Shown piece after piece: positions 1 through 8,458 of a stretch of DNA of 64,000 nucleotides; within the stretch, counting starts at the first letter, position 1; the number at the start of each line of letters is the position of its first letter. The notes beneath the pieces were generated by a model that saw only the letters and a program-made list of their open reading frames with translations, did not search any database and was not told the DNA's origin. Location: contig NZ_CP030929.1 in assembly GCF_003325955.1 (NCBI RefSeq), positions 1,488,001 through 1,552,000 of the forward strand, in the 5' to 3' direction. This stretch comes from Aurantimicrobium sp. MWH-Uga1. Lineage in GTDB: Bacteria; Actinomycetota; Actinomycetes; Actinomycetales; Microbacteriaceae. A program made the position numbers and the translations under genes.

Positions 1-3000
1 GCGCAAACCACCGGTAGCGGACCCATGAGAATTGGGCTCCCCCTGGACGGGTGGGACCTCGCTGTGGTCAACTCCGAAGGGCATCGTGTTGCAGAAGGTG
101 AAACCGGCGAGCTGATCATTGGTGGCGTGGGACTTGCGAGATATCTGGATACGGAGAAAGACTCCCAGGTTTATGCCCCCTTCCCCACATTGGGCTGGGA
201 TCGTGCTTACCGCAGCGGCGACATGGTTCGCTATGAAGCAGAAGGCCTGATTTTTGTCGGTCGTGTTGATGACCAAGTCAAGGTCGGTGGCCGCCGAATT
301 GAACTGGGTGAAATTGAAAGTGCTCTGAGTGCTCTCCCCGATGTCACCGCAGGGGCTGTGGTTGTGCAAACAACACAGGCAGGCAACAAGGTTCTTGTCG
401 GCTACATCAGTGTCACTGAGGTTGAGACTTTCTCTGTCGCTGATGCACTGGTGACCTTGCGTGATTCCCTCCCCGCGCCTCTCATTCCATTACTGGTTCC
501 TCTTGCTGAGCTTCCGGTTAGAACCTCCGGCAAAGTCGATAAAGCTGCTCTGCCCTGGCCGCTAGCTAACGCTGACCTAGATGAACTCGATTTCACAGAG
601 ATCGAACGACGCGTCGCCAGCGAATGGGCTGTAGTTCTCGGTGTTCCCGTGACGGACCTCAACACACACTTCTTTGACACCGGTGGGGGTTCTCTGGCAG
701 CTGCCCAACTAGTTGGAAGGCTCCGTGCCCTGTACCCCAGCATGACGGTGGCAGATATCTATGCCCACCCTCGGTTGGGATCCATGTCTGACTTCATCGA
801 TGTCAGCACAGCAGGAGAACTTATTCCCTCCGGGTCCTTCCACAAATCACCAAAAGTTCCCCAATCCCCGCAGCTCATCCAGGCAGTGCTCTCCATTCCC
901 TTGTTTGCGTTGGCGGGACTGAGATGGTTGTTTTATGCCCTGGCCGCATCCACGTTGCTGGGCTTGCTGGGCGTTGTTGACTTCCTGCCGACTGCTCCGC
1001 TTGCCATTTTGATTCCGGGCATCTTGTTATTTGGTTCCCCGTGGGGCCGAATGTTGCTCAGCGTTGCGATTTCCAGAACTGTGCTCGCAGGGTTGCGACC
1101 CGGAAACTATCTCCGAGGTGGCTCCACCCATTTGCGTTTGTGGTTTGCAGAACAGGCAGCCTCACATATCGGAGCGGTGACGTTGGCTGGAGCACCCTGG
1201 GTCACCGCCTATGCACGGGCACTGGGTGCACGAATTGGTCAGGGTGTCACCATGCACACCCTCCCTCCCATCACCGGGATGTTGTGGGTTGGTGCAGGTG
1301 CATCGATTGAACCTGAGGTTGATCTCACCGGTTATTGGATCGACGGCGATGTAGTTCGTGTGGGTGAAATCCGCATTGGTGCTCACGCAACCATCGGTGC
1401 ACGCAGCACTCTCGCCCCGGGAACTCGTATTGGCAAGTTTGCTGAGATTGCTCCCGGCTCGAGCGTGTTTGGAAAAGTTCCTGCAGGACAGCTGTGGAGT
1501 GGTTCCCCAGCCAAACGTGAAGGCAAGGTCAAAGCGTGGTGGCCACAGGAACCCGCCACACAATCTCGCGCGTGGGGGGCGCTCTTCGCTTTCTCTTCGG
1601 GAGTCTTTGCACTATTCCCTCTGGTGTCTTTATTGTGTGGTGCTGCAGTTGTGTTAGCCGCATTGCAGCAGACGCAGTCGGTCTCTGACGTGCTGAGCAT
1701 CGTCGCGGTGGGATTTATCCCTGCGACAGTGCTCGCCGGATTTATCTTTACTGTTCTCGTTCTTGCCTCTGTTCGCATCCTCAGCCTCACTATGCGAGAA
1801 GGCATCTTCCCGGTTCACAGCTGGGCTGGGTGGCAAGCATGGAGTGTGGAGCGAATCCTCGATTTGGCTCGCACATTCCTCTTTCCTCTCTACTCAAGCC
1901 TGTTCACCCCGATCTGGCTGCGCATGCTGGGAGCCAAGGTCGGACACAACGTGGAAGCGTCAACCGTGTTGATGCTTCCCAAGATGTCCACCATTGGTGA
2001 CGATGTCTTCTTGGCTGATGACACCATGATTGCTCCCTATGCACTCGGTAACGGGTGGATGTTTATTGGGCCGGTAGAGATTGGTAAGCGTGCCTTCATC
2101 GGCAACTCTGGCTTGGCACCTGCCGGACGTAAGGTTCCTAAAGATGCCTTGGTGGCCGTCCTATCGAGTGCTCCTCGCAAGGCCAAAGAAGGATCGTCCT
2201 GGTTGGGTTCTCCGCCCATGCGCTTGCGCAGACTCATCGCTGAAGGAGACCGTGAGCGCACCTACAAACCATCTCAATGGCTCCGGATTGCCCGTAGTTT
2301 GTGGGAGCTGACCAGGTTTGTTCCCGTGCTGGTTACCGCCCTCATTGGCTTTGCCGTGGTGTGTGGCATTTTGCTTGCGGATTCGTTGTGGGGAATGTGG
2401 GCTGCAGTGCTGCTCAGTGGCCCCTTGTTGTGGGCGGCAGGAATCATCGCAGCAGCCGTCAGCACCATTGCGAAGTGGGTTCTTGTGGGCAAAATTAAGC
2501 CCCAAGAAAAGCCACTGTGGTCTTCCTTTATTTGGCGCAACGAAGTGGCCGACACCTTTGTCGAGATGGTGGCTGCGCCTTGGTTTGCCAACTACATGAA
2601 TGGCACCCTCGGTCTTGTCTGGTGGCTGCGCAGCCTGGGCGCCAAGATTGGCGGCGGAGTTTGGTGTGAAACGTATTGGCTTCCTGAAGCGGATCTGGTC
2701 ACCCTCGGTGACGGCGCCACCGTCAACAGAGGCACTGTTCTGCAAACACATCTGTTCCATGACAGAGTGATGAGTATGGACACGGTAACGGTGGAAGCGG
2801 GCGGAACTCTCGGCCCCCACAGTGTGATTCTTCCTGCCGCACGCATCGGTGCCCACAGCACCGTCGGTCCGGCATCTCTAGTCATGCGTGGTGAAGCCGT
2901 TCCAGAGGGAAGCCGCTGGAGCGGTAACCCTATTGGCCCATGGCGTGAAGTGACTGTGCGGAAATACTTTTCAGACACAGCGTCAGTGAAGACGGTGTGA
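1..3000 (+). CDS. Pls/PosA-type membrane non-ribosomal peptide synthetase, 3' part (5' end outside window)
   Basis: Frame 1 is open from the first base, so the ATG at 25 is internal and the N-terminal adenylation core is missing. Visible in order (residues from base 1): adenylation C-lobe with YRSGD and GRVDDQVKVGGRRIELGEIE; the A10 element PVRTSGKVDK; a carrier domain with GGGSL, whose Ser231 is the phosphopantetheine site; then three repeats of a hydrophobic membrane pair followed by a hexapeptide left-handed beta-helix acyltransferase-like domain. A-T-(TM-acyltransferase)x3 is the layout of epsilon-poly-L-lysine synthetase and its relatives, which join amino acids through side-chain amines. 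Substrate cannot be read because the specificity pocket lies upstream. It overlaps the M1 peptidase gene by 4 bp; a PPTase gene lies just beyond. Family call is firm, product is inference. Confidence 0.88.
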   Translation, partial: AQTTGSGPMRIGLPLDGWDLAVVNSEGHRVAEGETGELIIGGVGLARYLDTEKDSQVYAPFPTLGWDRAYRSGDMVRYEAEGLIFVGRVDDQVKVGGRRIELGEIESALSALPDVTAGAVVVQTTQAGNKVLVGYISVTEVETFSVADALVTLRDSLPAPLIPLLVPLAELPVRTSGKVDKAALPWPLANADLDELDFTEIERRVASEWAVVLGVPVTDLNTHFFDTGGGSLAAAQLVGRLRALYPSMTVADIYAHPRLGSMSDFIDVSTAGELIPSGSFHKSPKVPQSPQLIQAVLSIPLFALAGLRWLFYALAASTLLGLLGVVDFLPTAPLAILIPGILLFGSPWGRMLLSVAISRTVLAGLRPGNYLRGGSTHLRLWFAEQAASHIGAVTLAGAPWVTAYARALGARIGQGVTMHTLPPITGMLWVGAGASIEPEVDLTGYWIDGDVVRVGEIRIGAHATIGARSTLAPGTRIGKFAEIAPGSSVFGKVPAGQLWSGSPAKREGKVKAWWPQEPATQSRAWGALFAFSSGVFALFPLVSLLCGAAVVLAALQQTQSVSDVLSIVAVGFIPATVLAGFIFTVLVLASVRILSLTMREGIFPVHSWAGWQAWSVERILDLARTFLFPLYSSLFTPIWLRMLGAKVGHNVEASTVLMLPKMSTIGDDVFLADDTMIAPYALGNGWMFIGPVEIGKRAFIGNSGLAPAGRKVPKDALVAVLSSAPRKAKEGSSWLGSPPMRLRRLIAEGDRERTYKPSQWLRIARSLWELTRFVPVLVTALIGFAVVCGILLADSLWGMWAAVLLSGPLLWAAGIIAAAVSTIAKWVLVGKIKPQEKPLWSSFIWRNEVADTFVEMVAAPWFANYMNGTLGLVWWLRSLGAKIGGGVWCETYWLPEADLVTLGDGATVNRGTVLQTHLFHDRVMSMDTVTVEAGGTLGPHSVILPAARIGAHSTVGPASLVMRGEAVPEGSRWSGNPIGPWREVTVRKYFSDTASVKTV

Positions 3001-4295
3001 TTGTGGCGGTAGATTCCTACACCCCAGATTCAGGAAGTGCAGATTTCTTCATTGAGCACTACGCACTCAATCTGCATTACAGAATGTCGTCAGGGCATCT
3101 CAAGGCAGTTGCCACTCTCACCGTGAGGTTGCTGAGGGCAGTTCGACTCATCTCTTTAGACATCTCTGGCCTTCACGTGGGTAAGGTCTCCGTTGATGGC
3201 AAAGCGAATAAAAACTTCAAACAAAGTCCCACCAAGCTCGCTATCAAACTCGGTGAAGAGTTTCCTGCGGGTTCCACCTTCGAACTAGAAGTTCACTACT
3301 CCGGCACCCCACGCCCCCGCAGTTCCCGTTGGGGAACAGTCGGATGGGAAGAATTGAACGATGGGATTGTTGTTGCAGCACAACCAACGGGTGCACCCAC
3401 GTGGTTCCCGTGTAACGACCTTCCCCGCTACAAATCAACTTTTGAGATTTCTCTCACTACCGAACGCAGCTACTCAGTAGCAGCCACAGGAGAGTTGATG
3501 AGCACCTCGGAGAAATCTGGGCTCACCACCTGGAACTTCCGTCAAAACATTCCTACGCCCACCTACCTGGCCTCCGTTCAAATTGGGCGCTACCGACAGC
3601 GTGAAGAAGAACTTTCAGGCGTCACAGTTCACACGTTCTTCCCGCCTGCAAACCAAGGGAAGGTCACATCTGATCTCTCCAAACTCGAAGATATGCTTTC
3701 GTTCTTTAACGAGACGTTCGGCGAATACCCCTTCCAGAGTTACACCGTAGTTGCTACCGAAGATGAGCTCGAGATTCCTCTCGAAGCCCAGGGCATGGCC
3801 ATCTTTGGGGCCAACCACCTCAACGGAACCAACCCGGAAGAACGACTCGTGGCTCACGAGCTTGCCCACCAATGGTTTGGGAACAGCGTAGGCATTGCCC
3901 AGTGGAGTGACATCTGGCTCAACGAAGGTTTTGCGTGTTATGCCGAGTGGCTCTGGTCCGAAAAAGCCGGTGGAATAACCACGCAAGGAATGGCCGAGTC
4001 CCACCATGTGTTGTTGCGCCAGCTCGATCAAGACCTTCTTCTAGCCGATCCTGGTCCCGACCTGATGTTTGACGACCGGGTTTACAAACGAGGTGCTCTC
4101 ACACTGCACGCATTGCGACGTGTAGTCGGAGACAAGACCTTCTTCGCCATCGTGAAGAAGTGGGTTGCTGAACACGCTCACGCATTGGGCACCACTGAGG
4201 ATTTCATCGCGTTGTGCCAGAACAGCACTTCAGAGAATCTCGGGCCCCTGTTTGAGCGCTGGCTTTTTCAGACAGCTCTCCCAGCCTTGAACTAG
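2997..4295 (+). CDS. M1-family zinc metallopeptidase
   Basis: 432 aa. The zinc site is HELAH (H287, E288, H291) followed 18 residues later by E310 in LNEGF, and a downstream VYKRGALTLHALR carries the usual M1 catalytic tyrosine. The exopeptidase GAMEN motif is replaced by EAQGMAIFG, as in shortened actinobacterial M1 proteins. No signal peptide or membrane segment is visible. GTG start at 2997 overlaps the stop of the NRPS-like gene (GTGA), so translation is probably coupled. Epsilon-poly-lysine-degrading enzymes of producing actinomycetes are M1 aminopeptidases, so trimming or detoxifying the neighbouring synthetase's product is a reasonable inference. A general aminopeptidase is the alternative. 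Confidence 0.9.
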   Translation: MIVAVDSYTPDSGSADFFIEHYALNLHYRMSSGHLKAVATLTVRLLRAVRLISLDISGLHVGKVSVDGKANKNFKQSPTKLAIKLGEEFPAGSTFELEVHYSGTPRPRSSRWGTVGWEELNDGIVVAAQPTGAPTWFPCNDLPRYKSTFEISLTTERSYSVAATGELMSTSEKSGLTTWNFRQNIPTPTYLASVQIGRYRQREEELSGVTVHTFFPPANQGKVTSDLSKLEDMLSFFNETFGEYPFQSYTVVATEDELEIPLEAQGMAIFGANHLNGTNPEERLVAHELAHQWFGNSVGIAQWSDIWLNEGFACYAEWLWSEKAGGITTQGMAESHHVLLRQLDQDLLLADPGPDLMFDDRVYKRGALTLHALRRVVGDKTFFAIVKKWVAEHAHALGTTEDFIALCQNSTSENLGPLFERWLFQTALPALN

Positions 4296-4861
4296 CGGCT
4301 CACCGCAACAGCAAGTACAAATCTCTCGTGCTGTGTGGCTTTGTGCACGGTGTACTGGGAAGAGATGACCGTTGGGTCTAACTCATCGATACTGACGGTA
4401 TTTCCAACACCCATAGCTTTCACCACCGCTTCGTATTCACACCAGGAACCAAGGGTGACTGTCTGGGTTCCTGCTTTGCCCGCAACTTCTCGAGAGTCCC
4501 CTAGGTTTCCTTGCTCTATGTCGACACCAATATGTTGACCGCGGATACCTGCTGCAACCACTGCTGAGCCGCTCGAAGACAAGCTGATGTGAACATCAGT
4601 GCCCTTAAGGGTGATGGCGCCATGATCCATCCCGCATTCACTGCACTGTGCCACCGGGATTACTGAAGTCCATGCCTGGCCCAGAATGTCCCCGCCCAAT
4701 TTTCTGGCGAGATACCTACCCGAGAGATAACGCTGTGACAGCACATGCCCTAGGGAAGCAGCACGAGCGCGCTCTGAAGGAGTGAGTAATGGATATAACT
4801 CATCAGATTCCTGCTCACTCAGGGATATTGCACCCCAGAGCAAAACAAAGGATTCAGACAT
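4292..4861 (-). CDS. Sfp-type 4'-phosphopantetheinyl transferase
   Basis: 189 aa. It would transfer phosphopantetheine from CoA to a carrier-protein serine. Motifs: HISLSSSG (91-98), GVDIEQ with Mg ligands D114 and E116, and WCEYEAVVKAMG from 140, matching the family W-x-x-K-E-A-x-x-K pattern except that the first Lys is Tyr143; E144 and K148 remain. A CSECGMDHG segment (73-81) is typical of short actinobacterial members. It converges on the M1 peptidase gene with a 4 bp stop overlap and is the obvious activator of the carrier domain of the 1-3000 synthetase. The Lys to Tyr change could alter CoA handling, but the protein looks intact. Confidence 0.85.
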   Translation of the reverse strand: MSESFVLLWGAISLSEQESDELYPLLTPSERARAASLGHVLSQRYLSGRYLARKLGGDILGQAWTSVIPVAQCSECGMDHGAITLKGTDVHISLSSSGSAVVAAGIRGQHIGVDIEQGNLGDSREVAGKAGTQTVTLGSWCEYEAVVKAMGVGNTVSIDELDPTVISSQYTVHKATQHERFVLAVAVSR

Positions 4862-4870
4862 GAATAGAAA

Positions 4871-6508
4871 CTAGTTCTGCAACGTCACGAAAGCTTGCCA
4901 CGGAGCAAGCACCTCTGACTTCTCACCGAGAACGGCATCGCCTGAGACTGCCTCAGGTAGTGACACCGTCTCATCAGACAGGTTCGCAACAACCGTCAAC
5001 ACTCGACCGTTCAGCTCGCGTGTGTAAGCGAAGAGTTGCTCGTGTTCAATCCAGAGCATGTCGAACGACCCATCAACCACTACGTCCATGCCGTGACGCA
5101 TGGAAATAAGTTTTTGGTAATGGTGGAAGACAGAATCAGCATCATCTACAGCAGCTGCTGCGTTGATCTCGGGGTAGTTGGTGTTGACCGAAATCCAGGG
5201 TTCACCCGTGGTGAAACCCGCATTGGCTGAGTCATCCCACTGCATGGGTGTGCGGGCATTGTCGCGGCCCTTGTAACCGACGGCTTTGAGGACATAGTCC
5301 TCAGAGATTCCCATGCCGGGTGCCTCAGCTGCCCAGTTGAGGGTTTCCAGGTCACGGTATTGGCTCAATTTGGTGAAGTGAGCACTGGTCATACCGAACT
5401 CTTCACCCTGATACACATACGGCGTTCCACGCATCAAGTGCAGCACAGTGCCGAAGGCTTTGGCCGAGTTCACCCGGTGTTCTGCTGAGTCATTGCCCCA
5501 GCGCGAGACAATACGTGGCTGGTCGTGGTTGTTCCAATAGAGGGAGTTCCAGCCAACCTGCTCGAGACCCTTCTGCCACTTATTGAGGTTCTCTTTGAGC
5601 GCCTTGACCGTGAAGGGAACCAAATCCCACTTGCCAAAGCCACCCTCACGGGTGTCAAGGTCCATGTGTTCGAAGGTGAACACCATGTTGAGTTCGTGGC
5701 GTTCAGGTGCGGTGTAGAGCTGAGCGAGCTCAACGGTGCAGCCAGGCATCTCACCGACCGTAATCAGCCCCTTATCGCGGAGAACCTCTCGGTTCATTTC
5801 CTGGAGGAATTCGTGAATACGCGGACCGTTCATCCAGGGACCAAATAGATCGTCTGCTTCGGAGAAATCTTGGTGCTTGGAAATGAGGTTGATGACGTCC
5901 ATGCGGAAGCCATCCACGCCCTGCTCGAGCCACCAGTTCATCATTGAATACACAGCTGCACGGACTTCGGGGTTTTCCCAGTTCAGGTCAGGCTGCTTTT
6001 TGGAGAAGATGTGCAGGAAGTATTGCTGAGTGTTTTCATTCCACTGCCACACTGAGCCAGAGAAAGCCGCTTGGTGGTCGGTGGGTTCATGGCCGTCGAC
6101 GGCGTCACGCCAGATATACCAATCACGCTTGGGGTTATCTATCGAAGATGCGCTTTCCACAAACCACGGGTGCTCATCTGAGGTGTGATTGACCACGAGG
6201 TCCATCACGAGCTTCATTCCTCGGGCATGAGTCTCATTGATGAGATGACGCATGTCCTCAAGCGTGCCAAAGAGAGGATCGATGTCTTGGTAGTCCGAGA
6301 TGTCATAGCCGTTGTCATCTTGAGGGGACTTGTAGACAGGAGAAAGCCAGAGAACATCCACGCCCAAGTCAGCCAGGTAGTCGAGCTTGGAAGTTATGCC
6401 GGGGATGTCTCCAATTCCGTCGCCGTTTGAGTCAGCGAATGAGCGAGGGTAGATCTGGTACACAACGGCACCCTTCCACCAGTCGTCTTTGCCCAGGGTG
6501 ATGCTCAT
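4871..6508 (-). CDS. GH13 alpha-glucosidase (oligo-1,6-glucosidase type)
   Basis: 545 aa from the ATG at 6508, chosen because AAGGAG lies 4 nt upstream; an ATG nine codons earlier lacks a ribosome site. Catalytic residues of family GH13: nucleophile D204 in GFRMDV, acid/base E253 in TVGEMPG, transition-state D329 in NNHDQP. The residue after the nucleophile is Val, which in GH13 oligosaccharidases goes with alpha-1,6 preference (Thr or Ala with alpha-1,4). It begins with WWKGAVVYQIYPRSF, typical of cytoplasmic alpha-glucosidases, and has no signal peptide. Expected to release glucose from imported isomalto- or malto-oligosaccharides. Divergent from kynA; no sugar transporter gene is adjacent. 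Confidence 0.9.
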   Translation of the reverse strand: MSITLGKDDWWKGAVVYQIYPRSFADSNGDGIGDIPGITSKLDYLADLGVDVLWLSPVYKSPQDDNGYDISDYQDIDPLFGTLEDMRHLINETHARGMKLVMDLVVNHTSDEHPWFVESASSIDNPKRDWYIWRDAVDGHEPTDHQAAFSGSVWQWNENTQQYFLHIFSKKQPDLNWENPEVRAAVYSMMNWWLEQGVDGFRMDVINLISKHQDFSEADDLFGPWMNGPRIHEFLQEMNREVLRDKGLITVGEMPGCTVELAQLYTAPERHELNMVFTFEHMDLDTREGGFGKWDLVPFTVKALKENLNKWQKGLEQVGWNSLYWNNHDQPRIVSRWGNDSAEHRVNSAKAFGTVLHLMRGTPYVYQGEEFGMTSAHFTKLSQYRDLETLNWAAEAPGMGISEDYVLKAVGYKGRDNARTPMQWDDSANAGFTTGEPWISVNTNYPEINAAAAVDDADSVFHHYQKLISMRHGMDVVVDGSFDMLWIEHEQLFAYTRELNGRVLTVVANLSDETVSLPEAVSGDAVLGEKSEVLAPWQAFVTLQN

Positions 6509-6604
6509 GTGTCTCCTTGTTGTCTCAACTAACAACTGTATTGGTGTGTGGGACTACAGAAACTTTTTTCTCACCAGCACTGACGAAGAAACACCTCTTC
6601 TAGC

Positions 6605-6610
6605 TAGGGT
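6605..6610 (+). promoter_or_regulatory. -10 box of the kyn operon
   Basis: TAGGGT about 30 nt before kynA. Unlike the leaderless genes it would give a short leader containing the AAGGAGG ribosome site. Confidence 0.45.
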
Positions 6611-6640
6611 GAATGAGTTCCCACAAGGAGGTAGAACCAC

Positions 6641-7489
6641 ATGGGCGTCGAAAACAACACCCGCGATATCGAAGAAACCGTCGTTACTGACTTCACCGAC
6701 CGCATGAGTTATGGCGGTTATCTCGATCTCGACACTCTTCTCTCAGCACAGAAACCCTTGAGTGATCATCATGATGAACTGCTGTTCATCATTCAGCACC
6801 AGACCACGGAACTCTGGATGAAGTTAATGGTGCACGAACTTATCGGTGCAGCGAACTATCTGCGCAACGACGATTTGGGTCAAGCTCTCAAATGCATTGC
6901 TCGGCTCAAGCACATCCAAAAGACTCTCACCGAGCAGTGGTCTGTCCTGGCCACGTTGACTCCCAGTGAATATGCACAATTTCGTGACCGTTTAGGTAAC
7001 TCGAGCGGTTTTCAATCACACCAATATCGCGCCATCGAATTCATGCTGGGCAATAAGAACGAGAAGATGATCAAAGTCTTTGACGCTGATCCTGAAGCTC
7101 AAGCTCTTCTCGTAACTGCATTGAATGCCCCCACCATCTATGACGAATTCCTGCGATACCTCTCTCGCCGCGGATATGACATCCCTGATGACGTACTCAA
7201 CCGCGACGTCACCAAAGCTTGGGTGTTCTCCGAGGATTTACTGTCGGTGTTTATCTCGATCTATAACGAGCACGAAGAACACTGGGAAGCATACGAAACC
7301 TGCGAAGAACTTGTGGACTTAGAAGAAAACTTCCAGTTCTGGCGCTTCCGTCACCTGCGCACGGTGCAACGCATCATCGGAATGAAGATGGGTACGGGTG
7401 GAAGCTCTGGTGCTCCTTTCTTACAAAAAGCTCTCGAACTGACGTTCTTCCCTGAACTCTTTGCCGTGCGCACTGAGATTGGAAAGTAG
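6641..7489 (+). CDS. kynA: tryptophan 2,3-dioxygenase
   Basis: 282 aa cytoplasmic haem enzyme that opens L-tryptophan to N-formylkynurenine. Diagnostic segments: MSYGGYLDLDTLLSAQ, FIIQHQTTELWMKL, FQSHQYR and FRHLRTVQRIIG, in which H238 corresponds to the proximal haem ligand, followed by the substrate loop KMGTGGSSG. The ATG has AAGGAGG about 9 nt upstream and a likely -10 TAGGGT at 6605-6610. First gene of a three-gene tryptophan-degrading unit with the amidohydrolase and kynU. Confidence 0.96.
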   Translation: MGVENNTRDIEETVVTDFTDRMSYGGYLDLDTLLSAQKPLSDHHDELLFIIQHQTTELWMKLMVHELIGAANYLRNDDLGQALKCIARLKHIQKTLTEQWSVLATLTPSEYAQFRDRLGNSSGFQSHQYRAIEFMLGNKNEKMIKVFDADPEAQALLVTALNAPTIYDEFLRYLSRRGYDIPDDVLNRDVTKAWVFSEDLLSVFISIYNEHEEHWEAYETCEELVDLEENFQFWRFRHLRTVQRIIGMKMGTGGSSGAPFLQKALELTFFPELFAVRTEIGK

Positions 7490-7498
7490 TCAGCCAAA

Positions 7499-8458
7499 GT
7501 GTCTTCAGCGCGCTCAGGAGAACACACCAACCCTTACGGGGTTGGTGTTCCAGCGCGCCTATCATCGGGCGAGCGCGGAACCGTGTTCCCTCTTTTTGGC
7601 GATTCCCATGTTCACCTTGGCTTGGTAGACCCGACTGGCCTACCTGGGGCAGGTATTGGGCGAGTGCTAGATACGGGCTGGTCGCTTCCTGCCCAACACG
7701 AGTGGGCGGCAGGGAGTATTCCTGGTCTGGATGTTGACTTCGCTGGTAACTTCTTGGCTGCCCCCGGAGGTTACCCTTCTGACCGCTCATGGGCTCCTGC
7801 TGATGCCACAATCTTTGTCTTTGATCCTGAGCAAGCTGTTGCCAACCAGGTTGCTGCAGGCGCACGTGCAATCAAGATCACGCTCAATGCTGACGCCGGT
7901 CCTGTGCACTCTGATGAGGTGCTTGCTCAACTTGTCATCGCCGCACAACAACATGGGCTGGCTCCTGTGATTCACGCTGAAGGAGCAGGAAAAGCACAGC
8001 GTGCCATCAGCTCTGGCAGGGTGGTGCTTGCTCACACGCCGTTTACGGAAATTCTCTCTGACGAGCTGATCGGCTTCGCCGCAGAAAACAATATGGGCTG
8101 GATGAGCACGCTAGATATTCATGGTTACGGCAGCTATACCGAAACCTTCGATATTGCATGTGCCAATCTGCGTCGTTTTATTGCCGCAGGTGGAACAGTG
8201 TTTTATGGCACAGACCTGGGTAATGGGCCTTTGCCTTTAGGCATCAACGTCCGAGAACTCACCGCTTTGGAAGCCTGTGGCATGAAACCCAAACAGATCA
8301 GTGAGTCATTGACCTCCTGGTGGGAAACGAAAAACGATCTGACTCCCTCCACACGTGTGAGCTTCATCTCCGATATATCAGACGGCAGCTCCGCAGATTT
8401 CTGCACATGGCTTACTTCTGCGCGTATCGTCGAAACCACCGAAGTGGAGTACCTATGA
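7499..8458 (+). CDS. amidohydrolase-fold protein in the kyn operon (candidate N-formylkynurenine formamidase)
   Basis: 319 aa from GTG 7499. Amidohydrolase-superfamily metal ligands are visible: GDSHVHLGL (H37, H39), a Lys in AIKITLNAD, HAEG, LAHTPF and GTDLGNG (Asp). It lies between kynA and kynU, overlapping kynU by 4 bp (ATGA), exactly where the N-formylkynurenine hydrolysis step is needed; neither a KynB-type nor an alpha/beta-hydrolase formamidase occurs in the operon. Function is inferred from context only. Start uncertain: the first 20 codons lie in a large hairpin (7508-7558), and a GTG at 7583 just before the HxH motif would leave that hairpin untranslated. Confidence 0.75.
   Translation: MSSARSGEHTNPYGVGVPARLSSGERGTVFPLFGDSHVHLGLVDPTGLPGAGIGRVLDTGWSLPAQHEWAAGSIPGLDVDFAGNFLAAPGGYPSDRSWAPADATIFVFDPEQAVANQVAAGARAIKITLNADAGPVHSDEVLAQLVIAAQQHGLAPVIHAEGAGKAQRAISSGRVVLAHTPFTEILSDELIGFAAENNMGWMSTLDIHGYGSYTETFDIACANLRRFIAAGGTVFYGTDLGNGPLPLGINVRELTALEACGMKPKQISESLTSWWETKNDLTPSTRVSFISDISDGSSADFCTWLTSARIVETTEVEYL
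7508..7558 (+). promoter_or_regulatory. large inverted repeat at the 5' end of the amidohydrolase gene
   Basis: Outer arms GCGCGCT (7508-7514) and AGCGCGC (7552-7558) enclose an inner stem GAACAC-AC-CAACCC (7520-7533, 2 nt bulge) pairing with GGGTTGGTGTTC (7539-7550) around loop TTACG. About 19 base pairs in total. There is no T-run, so it is not a standard terminator. Could regulate translation or protect the mRNA end. Confidence 0.55.

Noticed and set aside
2161-2856. 231-codon minus-strand ORF inside the NRPS-like gene
   Set aside because: No family features, no ribosome site, and fully antisense to a well-supported coding frame; codon shadow.
7374-7871. 165-codon minus-strand ORF across the kynA/amidohydrolase junction
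   Set aside because: Gln/Arg-rich composition from reading the complement of coding DNA; the forward genes are clear.
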